From: Catalinimonas niigatensis
GTDB taxonomy: Bacteria > Bacteroidota > Bacteroidia > Cytophagales > Cyclobacteriaceae
Reading direction: 5' to 3'
Length of the DNA stretch: 64,000 nt
NCBI RefSeq assembly: GCF_030506285.1
Contig: NZ_CP119422.1
Span: 3,243,001-3,307,000, forward strand
Numbering within the stretch: the stretch's first letter is position 1; each line of letters opens with the position of its first letter. The notes under the pieces were generated by a model that saw only the letters and a list, made by a program, of their open reading frames with translations, was not told where the DNA came from and made no database searches. Below are positions 43,271 to 51,293 of this stretch, piece after piece. The position numbers and the translations under genes are program-made.

Positions 43271-43621
43271 ATGCTTGCATCCTTACCAAACATAAGAACG
43301 TTTTTTGCCAGAGGGCTTATGCTCCATCTGCTGCTTATGTATTTGGTTTGGTTTCCTCTGCACCTGCAAGGACATAGCCATCATACGCAGCAGGAGAGTC
43401 AGTGGAACGAAGAGAATCCCTCGACGGAAGGAACCACACCGATCAAAGAGCTTTGTTCTTTCTGTGAATGGTGGATTGTACAAACTTCTGTTGACATTAT
43501 TGCTTCAGCAGATATCTTGCGCTCATGTACTGAGTTTACTTACCAATCTCCCACTTACTTTATTCCTTTTGTAAAGCTTGCCGCCCAGCTCAGTCTGCGT
43601 GCTCCCCCTATTTTAGGATAG
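43271..43621 (+). CDS. Small His/CxxC protein, first copy (116 aa)
   Basis: I chose the ATG at 43271 over the TTG at 43241 because the latter lies inside the predicted promoter. Residues 7-34 form a hydrophobic signal or membrane segment, followed by HSHHTQQE (His-rich), a Glu/Asn linker, the motif KELCSFCEWW (CxxC) and a C-terminus LSLRAPPILG. The arrangement of His cluster, CxxC and a final R-[AG]-P-P resembles the small DUF2946-like proteins that occur near TonB receptors for copper and other metals. The second small gene (44617-44862) has the matching LCPIC and RGPPLG. No enzyme activity is implied; a metal-sensing or chaperone role is an inference. Confidence 0.6.
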   Translation: MLASLPNIRTFFARGLMLHLLLMYLVWFPLHLQGHSHHTQQESQWNEENPSTEGTTPIKELCSFCEWWIVQTSVDIIASADILRSCTEFTYQSPTYFIPFVKLAAQLSLRAPPILG

Positions 43622-43649
43622 GTGTCAACTTCTCAACTGGCGTATCTTT

Positions 43650-43742
43650 CCTGACAGATCATCGCGATTTATTATCAATATTATGCGACAAGTGTGTTAA
43701 CACTGCTTATCAAATGATCCTATAACTTTCTGATCTGTCAGG
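43650..43742. repeat. 93-bp element bounded by 12-bp perfect inverted repeats
   Basis: CCTGACAGATCA (43650-43661) and TGATCTGTCAGG (43731-43742) are perfect inverted repeats with 69 nt between. Inside is the palindrome GTGTTAACAC (43693-43702). No clear target-site duplication flanks it. It could be a small mobile element remnant or a structured RNA/operator between the two genes. Confidence 0.5.
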
Positions 43743-43810
43743 CTTCACTATTGCATGAGGGCTTTATTGCCAAACAAAATCTTTATTTTTTTCACCAATC
43801 AATTTTAACT

Positions 43811-44407
43811 ATGAAATGGACATCTTATGCAGTATGTACACTGCTCGCTTGTACTTCTTTTTTGTTTGTAGCCTGTGAAGATGATGATCCGCCACCAGCA
43901 GAGAATGAAGAGGAAGTCATCACCAATGTCACTTTAACGTTTACACCGGAAGGAGGAGGCACACCGGTGACAGCTACCTGGGTAGATGCTGACGGTGAAG
44001 GTAGTAATCAGCCAGTACTTACCGAGATTGAACTGGCAGCCAATACTACTTATCTGCTGGACATTGATTTGCTCAATGCCATTGATCCTGACGATATTGA
44101 AAGTATCACGGAAGAAATACGGGAAGAAGCAGACGAACACATGCTTTTCTTTGGCTGGACTGATGGTTTATTCACTGAGCCTGCCGGAGATGGCAATATT
44201 GATAGTCGCGCTGATGCTGTTACCTATGAAGATGAGGATGCTGATGGTCTTCCACTTGGGTTGGAAACAAGCTGGACTACTGGCGATGCAGCTCAAGGTA
44301 CTTTTCAGATCATCTTAAAACATCAACCTGATGAAAAGTCGGAGACATCTACCTCTCAAACAGGAGAAACAGATGTAGATATTGAATGGGATATTATCAT
44401 TCAGTAA
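43811..44407 (+). CDS. Lipoprotein, 'type 1 periplasmic binding fold superfamily' of Bacteroidota (198 aa)
   Basis: The frame opens at 43751, but the ATG at 43811 gives MKWTSYAVCTLLACTS, a lipobox FLFVAC (Cys about 22) and the acidic EDDDPPP. The body has VTLTFTPEGGGTPVTATWVDADGEG, YLLDIDLLNAIDPDDIESITEEI, FFGWTDGLFTEPAGDGNIDSR and DADGLPLGLETSWTTG segments (shown cut). I recall this pattern under the name type 1 periplasmic binding fold superfamily protein in Bacteroidota, but the sequence itself shows only a beta-rich, acidic, possibly metal-binding protein. Its place between the two small CxxC genes and before the TonB/ABC operon suggests a surface or periplasmic binding role. A hairpin follows 20 nt after the stop. 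Confidence 0.72.
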   Translation: MKWTSYAVCTLLACTSFLFVACEDDDPPPAENEEEVITNVTLTFTPEGGGTPVTATWVDADGEGSNQPVLTEIELAANTTYLLDIDLLNAIDPDDIESITEEIREEADEHMLFFGWTDGLFTEPAGDGNIDSRADAVTYEDEDADGLPLGLETSWTTGDAAQGTFQIILKHQPDEKSETSTSQTGETDVDIEWDIIIQ

Positions 44408-44427
44408 TTCTTGTACGAGTACCGAGA

Positions 44428-44458
44428 GAGGCAGCCCATTTCCAGCTGCCTTTCCTTT
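44428..44458 (+). terminator. Probable terminator of the lipoprotein gene
   Basis: AGGCAGC (44428-44434) pairs with GCTGCCT (44444-44450) around a 9-nt loop; the T-run after it is broken (TTCCTTTAT), so it may be weak. Confidence 0.6.
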
Positions 44459-44616
44459 ATCTTTGTAAAGGAAGTTTTTAGCAAGCACATGCGCGGCTTA
44501 TGAAGTATTGAGTCAGATCCATAAAATGAATACTTGCAAATTATCGCATTCATATAACCAGCGATTATTTTAACACAAATGCAACTGTTTTCTCTCTGGT
44601 CGCATTACCCAAAGAG

Positions 44617-44862
44617 TTGTGGCATCATTGTGAGTATCCCTCAGTAAACACCCAGAATAAAAATAATAATCAAGCGCATGTATCAGTAGCCCGGGAGTTA
44701 TGTCCTATCTGCGCCATTCAAATTGCTCCATTTATCTCTCCTGCCAACTGGGACAGTCAGGCTGAGGTTTTGGCATTTCACCCTCAGGTTCAATCAGATT
44801 ATACCGGACAGGAATTTACAGTATCCAGGTCCGTAAGTTTACGCGGCCCTCCTCTCGGTTAA
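44617..44862 (+). CDS. Small His/CxxC protein, second copy, start unclear (81 aa as read)
   Basis: The frame contains WHHCEYPSV, AHVSVARELCPICAIQIAP and ends SVSLRGPPLG, matching the first small protein in its CxxC and R-[AG]-P-P ending. Upstream the same frame stays open to 44530 (reading through FSLVALPKELWHHC) but without ATG or GTG; only TTG at 44617 is available. An ATG at 44579 lies in another frame and would read MQLFSLWSH before stopping. So either the start is non-standard, the gene has lost its signal-peptide start to a small indel, or it is a remnant. A weak dyad GCAA-N4-TCGC (44536-44547) upstream resembles that of the first copy. It should be an exported or membrane protein if intact. 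Confidence 0.5.
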   Translation: MWHHCEYPSVNTQNKNNNQAHVSVARELCPICAIQIAPFISPANWDSQAEVLAFHPQVQSDYTGQEFTVSRSVSLRGPPLG

Positions 44863-45205
44863 ACTTCTTTCTCTTTTTATTTCAGACAATTGTCGGATGC
44901 TGCTGTTGGTATCTGTCACCGTTTACTCATCGTGTATACAGTGCTCATTAGCTATACCCTATCCCTGGGATAGTCCTGGCCTGATGCTTATCCATGAGTA
45001 ATCATCAGACAATCCAGTAAGATCAAAGGAAAATTGTGTCTGCTCCTCATACGCTATTTGTCCATTTTATGGAACAGCATAGGTGATAAGACTGCTTTTT
45101 TCCCGATACCGCAATTGCTGAAATGACAATCCCAAGCATCAACAAATTCATGCTGTCAGTCAAAGACTGCATTACTATATCCTAATCAAAGCTAAACAAA
45201 TTTTT
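44863..45205. other. Gap upstream of the ABC/TonB operon, with a palindrome
   Basis: No gene is supported here. CTATCCCTGGGATAG (44959-44973) is a 15-nt inverted repeat with a single central base, and GACAATTGTC (44886-44895) is a second palindrome. Either could be an operator for the ATPase/receptor operon that starts at 45206. No clear promoter boxes were found. Confidence 0.45.
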
Positions 45206-45901
45206 ATGCTCAAAGCCATTGACTTAACCAAATCTTATCATGGCACCACTGCCCTGAATGCTGTCTCTTTTGAAGTGAAACGAGGTGAAATATTTTGCCT
45301 CCTGGGACAAAATGGTGCAGGGAAGACAACCACCATCAATTTATTCCTGGGCTTTATTGAAGCGACAAGTGGGGAAGCCCTGATCAATGATATGGAAGTA
45401 AAATCCAATCATGCTGCAACCAATAAGATGATCGCCTATATACCGGAGGTGGTACAGCTCTATGGAAATCTGTCGGGTCTGGAAAACCTGGACTTCTTCA
45501 GCCAGCTGGCAGGGCACAGATATGCTCAGGAAGAACTTGTCAACTTTCTAAGCAAGGCGGGCCTGCAAACGGAAGCGCATAGCAAGCGCCTGTCTACCTA
45601 TTCCAAAGGAATGCGTCAGAAGGTAGGCATTGCCATCGCCCTGTCCAAAAATGCAGATGTGATCTTTATGGACGAACCTACTTCGGGGCTTGATCCCAAG
45701 GCAACTGCTGAGTTTACGAGTATTTGTAAAGCTTTAGCGGCCGAGGGTAAAGCTATTTTCATGGCTACTCATGACATTTTCAATGCAGTCAATGTGGGTA
45801 CGAGGATAGGCATCATGAAAGAAGGCTCACTGGTGCATACCATTCCTACCGGCGAAATCAATGCCGATCAATTACAGCAACTGTATCTGGAAACCATTTA
45901 A
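45206..45901 (+). CDS. ABC transporter ATP-binding protein (231 aa)
   Basis: This is an ABC-2-type ATPase. Walker A is GQNGAGKTT (about residues 34-42), the Q-loop region lies near IAYIPEVVQLYG, the signature is YSKGMRQKVG (in place of LSGGQ), Walker B is VIFMDEPTSGLDP, and the switch His is in ATHDIFNA. It powers the DUF3526 permeases encoded downstream. The gene is the first of a four-gene operon: receptor after 13 nt, permease after 4 nt, permease after 2 nt. The relatives of this ATPase include NosF, which acts in copper-site assembly of nitrous-oxide reductase, so metal handling is conceivable but not proven. Confidence 0.9.
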   Translation: MLKAIDLTKSYHGTTALNAVSFEVKRGEIFCLLGQNGAGKTTTINLFLGFIEATSGEALINDMEVKSNHAATNKMIAYIPEVVQLYGNLSGLENLDFFSQLAGHRYAQEELVNFLSKAGLQTEAHSKRLSTYSKGMRQKVGIAIALSKNADVIFMDEPTSGLDPKATAEFTSICKALAAEGKAIFMATHDIFNAVNVGTRIGIMKEGSLVHTIPTGEINADQLQQLYLETI

Positions 45902-45914
45902 ACTGCTTGAAGCA

Positions 45915-48419
45915 ATGCTACAAAAACTACTATTCCTTTATATATCCTTATTAATTACTCTTCCGACATATTCACAAATCATCCTTAGCGGTAAGGTGCT
46001 TGATGCGCAGCAAAATGGCATACCCGGAGCTACGATTTCTTTGCAAGGTGATGATACAAATCTGGGTACCACAACAGATCAGAATGGCACTTTCTCCCTT
46101 ACACTTTCCAATAACGGAGTCTATGCGCTGGAAGTGAGATTTGTGGGTTACAAAACCTATAGTAAGTCCTATGAATTTCTGCAAAACCAAAGCTATAAGC
46201 TGGGTACAATTGTGCTTACAGAACATAGCCAGGAATTACAGACGGTAGAAGTGCTAGGGCGTTACCAGCGTAACTATAATAGTGACTACTCTTTCTCAGC
46301 CACCAAGATTGCCGTAGATAATAAGGAACTACCTCAGTCCATGTCTACCGTGACCAAAGAACTGATGACCGACCGGCAGGCTTTCCAACTGGCCGATGCC
46401 GTGGAGATGGTCAGCGGAGTGGCGCCCTCCAGTTATTACAATCAATACAATATACGCGGTATCAGCCAGAATGAAGAAGGACAGATTCTCAACGGCATGC
46501 GTACCCGGCAGTATTATTTTCTGCAACCCATCACTTCCCACATTGAGCGGGTAGAAGTGCTGAAAGGGCCAGCTTCCGTTACTTTCTCCACCGTTGATCC
46601 GGGAGGAAGCATCAATATGGTCACCAAAAAACCTCTGGCAGAAGATCGTAAAGAAATCAGCATGAGTGTGGGAAGCTTTAGTACTATCAGGACAACATTG
46701 GATTTTACCGGTCCTTTGAACGACTCCAAAACCCTGCTGTATCGCATCAACGGTGCAGTGCAGGAAGCCAAGTCATTCCGCGATCTGGTGAGCAATGATG
46801 CGGTGCTGTTTACCCCCTCTATTAGCTACATCCCTTCGGATAAAACGGCCATCAATGTAGAAATGATTTGCAGCAATAGTACAGGTACACTGGACCGTGG
46901 GCAACCCATTTTTGGAGCCACTGCCGGAGAGACTGACCTGAACAGCACCCCAATCAGCCTGAATCTGGGCGCGTCCAACGATTATTTTAACTCCCAGGAG
47001 TTCATCATCATGACCAATCTGGCGCATAAGTTTACTAACAACATAAGCTTCAATGCGGCTTATATGAAGCAAACCTGGAAGGAAGACTTGCAGGAACATC
47101 GCACCACCAATGCTTTCGCAGTTGATATGGATAATCAACCGGTAAGCAGTCTGGCAGCCATGCGCTTTATACAAAGGCAGCAATATTGGAACACAGATAA
47201 CCTAAGTGCTTATTTCAATATTGATTTTGATCTTGGACAGCTTTCTAATAAGCTTCTAATCGGATATGACCTGAGCCGCTGGTACAAAACCAAAGGAGGC
47301 GGGCAAAATTCTGCCCGTGGATATCTGCTCTCCGATGGTACAGTAGCCAGAAGTTTTGATCCGGCAAACGCAGAGGCTTATCAAACCATCACCTACGAGG
47401 ATAGAACCTTGCCCAAGCCTAATGTTGACCATTTTGACCTGAACAATCCGCAGTACACTATTAAGAATGTGGAGGACTATGTGCTGGATTCCAGAATCGC
47501 TGTACCTTCTGCGCTTACGACTACACATGCCATTTATGTGCAGGACCTACTTAAATTCGGAAAGTTGTCTGCCTTACTGAGCCTGAGACAGGAATGGTTT
47601 GAAGACATTACCAATTACGAGGCTCCCGGCGAAGCTTCATTTACCAATACCGCTTTGATTCCAAGAGTGGGCATCACTTATGAGGTAAACAATAACATAA
47701 ACGTTTATGCGACCTATCTGGAAGGCTATCAGCCTCAGTCTAATACCGTGACACTGATGCCCAATACAGGAGCTTTCTTCTGGGATCCCAACTCACCAGC
47801 ACGTTTTGAACCGCTCATCAGCGACCTAAAGGAAGTGGGTGCCAAAGGACAGTTTTTTAAAGGTCGGGTGATGATGAACGTAGCCCTTTACGAGATCAAC
47901 CAGAAAAATATCCTGATCAATGCCAACCTTCCTGCCTTTCCGGATTCGCTGGTGCAGCGTGGCGCTGACCGCAGCCGTGGTTTTGAATGGGAACTGACGG
48001 GTTATATTTTGCCCGACTGGCAAATCAATGCGTCCTACAGTTACATAGATGCCCGCATTGTAGAAGATCAGGATGAAAATCTTAACGGAAAACGTAAAGA
48101 AAATACCCCTGTCAACAGTGCAAACCTCTGGACACGCTACGATTTCTCCGGTGCTTCTTTTCTGCAAGACCTGGGCATTGGCGTAGGAGTGCAATACAGT
48201 GGAAGCAAAATCCCCTGGTTTACACGAGATTTTACCGTACCTGCCTATACCCTTATGGATATGGCCCTGTATTACAATCCTGCCAAAACCAATATGCAGT
48301 TGGCATTAAATGTCAATAATGTACTGAACGAGACCTACTGGATCGGTGCCCAAAACTATCTGAGATTATTTCCGGGCGCTCCCCGCAATTTTATACTCAC
48401 TGCCACCTATCGTTTTTAG
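45915..48419 (+). CDS. TonB-dependent siderophore/metallophore-type receptor (834 aa)
   Basis: The start chosen is the ATG at 45915, which gives a signal peptide (residues 1-20); the frame opens earlier, inside the ATPase gene. A CarboxypepD_reg domain follows (about 22-105, ILSGKVLDAQQNGIPGATISLQGDD cut at 45), then the plug (about 120-260; QLADAVEMVSGV, YNIRGISQNEEGQILNGMR, ERVEVLKGPASVTFSTVDPGGSINMVTKKPL in parts) and a 22-strand barrel ending in F (ILTATYRF). The pattern NGMRTRQYYFLQPI and PGGSINMVTKKP is that of FhuA-like siderophore receptors. The ligand is not known. The position between an ABC ATPase and its permeases is unusual for a TonB receptor. Confidence 0.9.
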   Translation: MLQKLLFLYISLLITLPTYSQIILSGKVLDAQQNGIPGATISLQGDDTNLGTTTDQNGTFSLTLSNNGVYALEVRFVGYKTYSKSYEFLQNQSYKLGTIVLTEHSQELQTVEVLGRYQRNYNSDYSFSATKIAVDNKELPQSMSTVTKELMTDRQAFQLADAVEMVSGVAPSSYYNQYNIRGISQNEEGQILNGMRTRQYYFLQPITSHIERVEVLKGPASVTFSTVDPGGSINMVTKKPLAEDRKEISMSVGSFSTIRTTLDFTGPLNDSKTLLYRINGAVQEAKSFRDLVSNDAVLFTPSISYIPSDKTAINVEMICSNSTGTLDRGQPIFGATAGETDLNSTPISLNLGASNDYFNSQEFIIMTNLAHKFTNNISFNAAYMKQTWKEDLQEHRTTNAFAVDMDNQPVSSLAAMRFIQRQQYWNTDNLSAYFNIDFDLGQLSNKLLIGYDLSRWYKTKGGGQNSARGYLLSDGTVARSFDPANAEAYQTITYEDRTLPKPNVDHFDLNNPQYTIKNVEDYVLDSRIAVPSALTTTHAIYVQDLLKFGKLSALLSLRQEWFEDITNYEAPGEASFTNTALIPRVGITYEVNNNINVYATYLEGYQPQSNTVTLMPNTGAFFWDPNSPARFEPLISDLKEVGAKGQFFKGRVMMNVALYEINQKNILINANLPAFPDSLVQRGADRSRGFEWELTGYILPDWQINASYSYIDARIVEDQDENLNGKRKENTPVNSANLWTRYDFSGASFLQDLGIGVGVQYSGSKIPWFTRDFTVPAYTLMDMALYYNPAKTNMQLALNVNNVLNETYWIGAQNYLRLFPGAPRNFILTATYRF

Positions 48420-48423
48420 CCTT

Positions 48424-49872
48424 ATGCAAAGAGAAACTATATCCTTGATCGCCAGACAATTCTGGTCCAATACTTTTAAGTCCAAAGCCATTTATCCGAT
48501 CATGGGTATCGTGGCGCTGATTGTTGCCTATGCTGCTTACAGTGGTTGGAAAAATTACACCACCCACAATCAGATTCGCAGCCATTATCAGCAGGTGGCC
48601 AGACAAAGTTGGGAGAACAATCCGGATAAACATCCGCACCGGATGGCACACTACGGTTCTTTCGCCTTCCGACTCAAGCACTCGCTTAGCATGTTTGACT
48701 TCGGGCTGGAAAGCTTTACGGGCAATGCGGTATTTCTGGAAGCGCATAAACAAAACACAGTCAACTTTTCTGAGGCTAGCTTTTCCACCGGCTTACTGCG
48801 CTTTGGTGAGATCAGCCTGGCCGTGCTGCTTCAGCTCATTATTCCGCTGATCATTTTCTTTCTGGGCTTTGCTTCCATCGCTTTAGAAAGAGCCAACGGA
48901 ACACTGAAGATCATCCTCACCCAAGGAGCAAACTGGAAAGAAGTGCTGTTTGGTAAATCTTTAGGACTGATGGGTATGGCGCTTTTGTTTTTCATTCCGG
49001 TAGCCCTGGTCACCTTGCTTTTACTTTTTCTCACCGAAGAGGCAACTGCCGTGGGAGATGTGCTACTGCGATATACAGGCATTCTGCTCAGTTATTTACT
49101 GTTCTTTCTGGTAATCAGCATCATCACAGTATTGGTTTCTGCCTTTAGTCAATCTTCCAAAGATGCCCTGATCAAGCTGCTGGCGGTGTGGTTGTTCTTT
49201 ATCATTCTCCTACCCCGGACCACCCAGGCTTTGGGAAGCTATGTCTATGCTTCTCCTTCCAAGATTGAATTTAATTCTGCCATTGAAGAAGAATTGGTCA
49301 AAGTGGGCGATAGTCATAATCCTGATGATCCCTATTACATTGCGCTCAAAGATTCGCTGCTACAGGTACATCAGGTGAGTTCGGTAGAAGAATTGCCCTT
49401 TAACTATGGTGGTTTTGTGATGCGGGAAGGTGAAAGAATCAGTTCGGATATCTATAAAAATCATCTCAATACACTGCTGGAAACCTATGAAAAGCAGAAC
49501 AGCTTTACCCGGCTCACAGCATGGATTAATCCTTATATCGCTGTCAAGAATATCTCCATGGCGCTGGCAGGAACTGATTTTGAGTCCTACATTAATTTTC
49601 AAAAGCAGGCGGAAAGCTATCGCTACCAGCTGGCGCAGGAAATGAACGAACTGCAAATGGAATTGATCAGCAATGAAAAACCGGGACCGGACGATGAGCC
49701 GCATGTCATCAGCAGCGATCACTGGAAGGAGTTTCCTGATTTCAAATACCAGTTTATTGCCATAGGCACAGCACTCCGAAGCGAATGGGGATCCATTGTA
49801 GCACTGCTTTTCTGGAGCCTGGCTTCTGTAGGTTTCATTTTTTACTTGTCAAAAAAAGCTAAAGCGATTTAA
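48424..49872 (+). CDS. ABC-2 permease, DUF3526 type, first subunit (482 aa)
   Basis: The protein has an N-terminal membrane helix (about residues 24-42), a large extracytoplasmic loop, and further helices around 140-160, 185-215, 225-255, with a last one at 455-475. The central block LRFGEISLAVLLQLIIPLIIFFLGFASIALERANGTLKIIL (in parts) and GKSLGLMGMALLFFIPVALVTLLLLFL are typical of ABC-2 permeases related to NosY. A large soluble loop (about 270-450) is the DUF3526 mark. It begins 4 nt after the TonB receptor and ends 2 nt before the next permease, so the operon is very tight. Substrate is unknown. Confidence 0.8.
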   Translation: MQRETISLIARQFWSNTFKSKAIYPIMGIVALIVAYAAYSGWKNYTTHNQIRSHYQQVARQSWENNPDKHPHRMAHYGSFAFRLKHSLSMFDFGLESFTGNAVFLEAHKQNTVNFSEASFSTGLLRFGEISLAVLLQLIIPLIIFFLGFASIALERANGTLKIILTQGANWKEVLFGKSLGLMGMALLFFIPVALVTLLLLFLTEEATAVGDVLLRYTGILLSYLLFFLVISIITVLVSAFSQSSKDALIKLLAVWLFFIILLPRTTQALGSYVYASPSKIEFNSAIEEELVKVGDSHNPDDPYYIALKDSLLQVHQVSSVEELPFNYGGFVMREGERISSDIYKNHLNTLLETYEKQNSFTRLTAWINPYIAVKNISMALAGTDFESYINFQKQAESYRYQLAQEMNELQMELISNEKPGPDDEPHVISSDHWKEFPDFKYQFIAIGTALRSEWGSIVALLFWSLASVGFIFYLSKKAKAI

Positions 49873-49874
49873 AT

Positions 49875-51224
49875 ATGTATACACTTCTCATCAAACAATT
49901 CATCCGTTCCAAAACCGTAGTGCTGTCAACGCTGCTGATCCTGGCTTTAGGCATCATCAGCATCCTGATTGGAGATCAGTTTTTGGCCAAACAGGAAAAG
50001 GCCATCGCGGAAGTCACCGAACACCAGCAGGAACACATAGAGCGAAACGTCAACTGGCACAACGATGAAATAGGTTTACTGCTCTACTACATACGTTTTG
50101 CATTGATCAACACGCCAGAAAAGTTAGCGGCTTTGTCCATCGGACAGCGGGATGTGAACTCCAGCATACAAAGCGTCACCATCCGCAATCTGGAAGGTCA
50201 GAAATATGATACCGACCTGAACAATCCGGCTAACCTGCAATCGGGTAACCTGGATTTAGGTTTTGTCATCATTTACCTTTTTCCCTTGCTCATCATTGCC
50301 TTTACCTTTGATTTGCTCTCTGAAGAAAAGGAAAAGGACACCTGGCGTCTGGTGGCTATCCAGTCCCCCTCAGTCCGAAGCTTTTTATTGTCCAAACTTT
50401 CTATCCGGATGATACTACTGTATTCGGCTTTGTTGGTGCTTTTCGTCTTTGCGATCCTCAAGTTATCCTTACCCATCAACGAAGCCCTGCTGGCATTTAT
50501 CGTGCTTAGCATGTTGTATCTGGCTTTCTGGTTTGCCTTATGTTTTTGGGTGATTTCCCTGCAACGTCCTTCCAGCTTCAATGTACTCAGCCTGCTTTCG
50601 CTTTGGGTTGTGCTCGCCATTCTCATGCCTGCTTCGGTCAACAACTTTGTGGCGAATCAATACCCGGTGCCTGAAGCATTGAGTACGATGGTCAAGCAAA
50701 GGGACGGCTATCACGAGAAGTGGGATGTGGATAAAAAAGTGACCTTAGATAAGTTTTTTGCACATTACCCCGAGTACAAAACCTATAGTTGGACGGCTGA
50801 AGGATTTGACTGGCTGTGGTACTATGCCATGCAGCAGATGGGAGATGATGAGTCGCGTGGGCAAAGTGAGGCCATGCGTGAAAAGATTATGCAGCGTGAA
50901 CAGGCAAGCCGTACTGTGGCCCTGTTTGTCCCTACCATGCATGCTCAGTTGCTTTTTAACGACATCGCCCGAAGCAGTCTGGGTAATAATATGGAATTTC
51001 TGGATCAGACCCATGAGTTTCACGAAAAAATGCGACTGTATTTCTATCCCAGAATATTTAAGAATGCATCGGTGGAAGCAGAAAACTGGGCGGAATTCAG
51101 GCCAGAGTATTTTTCCGAAAGGACTGACACGAGTTGGGCTGCTATGGTATTGCCGCTTCTGCTGATAGCCGCTATTCTGTCAACTATTTCCACATTTAAC
51201 TTAAGAAAGCTCAAGGCGATTTGA
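49875..51224 (+). CDS. ABC-2 permease, DUF3526 type, second subunit (449 aa)
   Basis: The layout parallels the preceding permease: an N-terminal helix (about residues 15-33), a large loop, then helices (about 120-145, 170-195, 205-230, 235-260) and a C-terminal helix (about 420-440). The segment FDLLSEEKEKDTWRLVAIQSPSVRSFLLSKL is a typical cytoplasmic coupling loop. The sequence is diverged from the other subunit, which points to an old duplication and a heterodimeric transporter with the ATPase at 45206-45901. It begins 2 nt after the other permease. The next gene, an aspartoacylase-like enzyme, starts 69 nt later and may belong to the same region. Confidence 0.8.
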   Translation: MYTLLIKQFIRSKTVVLSTLLILALGIISILIGDQFLAKQEKAIAEVTEHQQEHIERNVNWHNDEIGLLLYYIRFALINTPEKLAALSIGQRDVNSSIQSVTIRNLEGQKYDTDLNNPANLQSGNLDLGFVIIYLFPLLIIAFTFDLLSEEKEKDTWRLVAIQSPSVRSFLLSKLSIRMILLYSALLVLFVFAILKLSLPINEALLAFIVLSMLYLAFWFALCFWVISLQRPSSFNVLSLLSLWVVLAILMPASVNNFVANQYPVPEALSTMVKQRDGYHEKWDVDKKVTLDKFFAHYPEYKTYSWTAEGFDWLWYYAMQQMGDDESRGQSEAMREKIMQREQASRTVALFVPTMHAQLLFNDIARSSLGNNMEFLDQTHEFHEKMRLYFYPRIFKNASVEAENWAEFRPEYFSERTDTSWAAMVLPLLLIAAILSTISTFNLRKLKAI

Positions 51225-51293
51225 TTGAGCTGGATTAGAATAGTTAAGCCATTATGAAATGAAATTTGAAGCCAAGAAAGCTACATTGAAATC

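Noticed and set aside
44579-44647. ATG at 44579 (MQLFSLWSH...) as a separate small gene
   Set aside because: The frame ends after about 22 codons and shows no motif; it is noted only as a possible lost start of the second CxxC gene.
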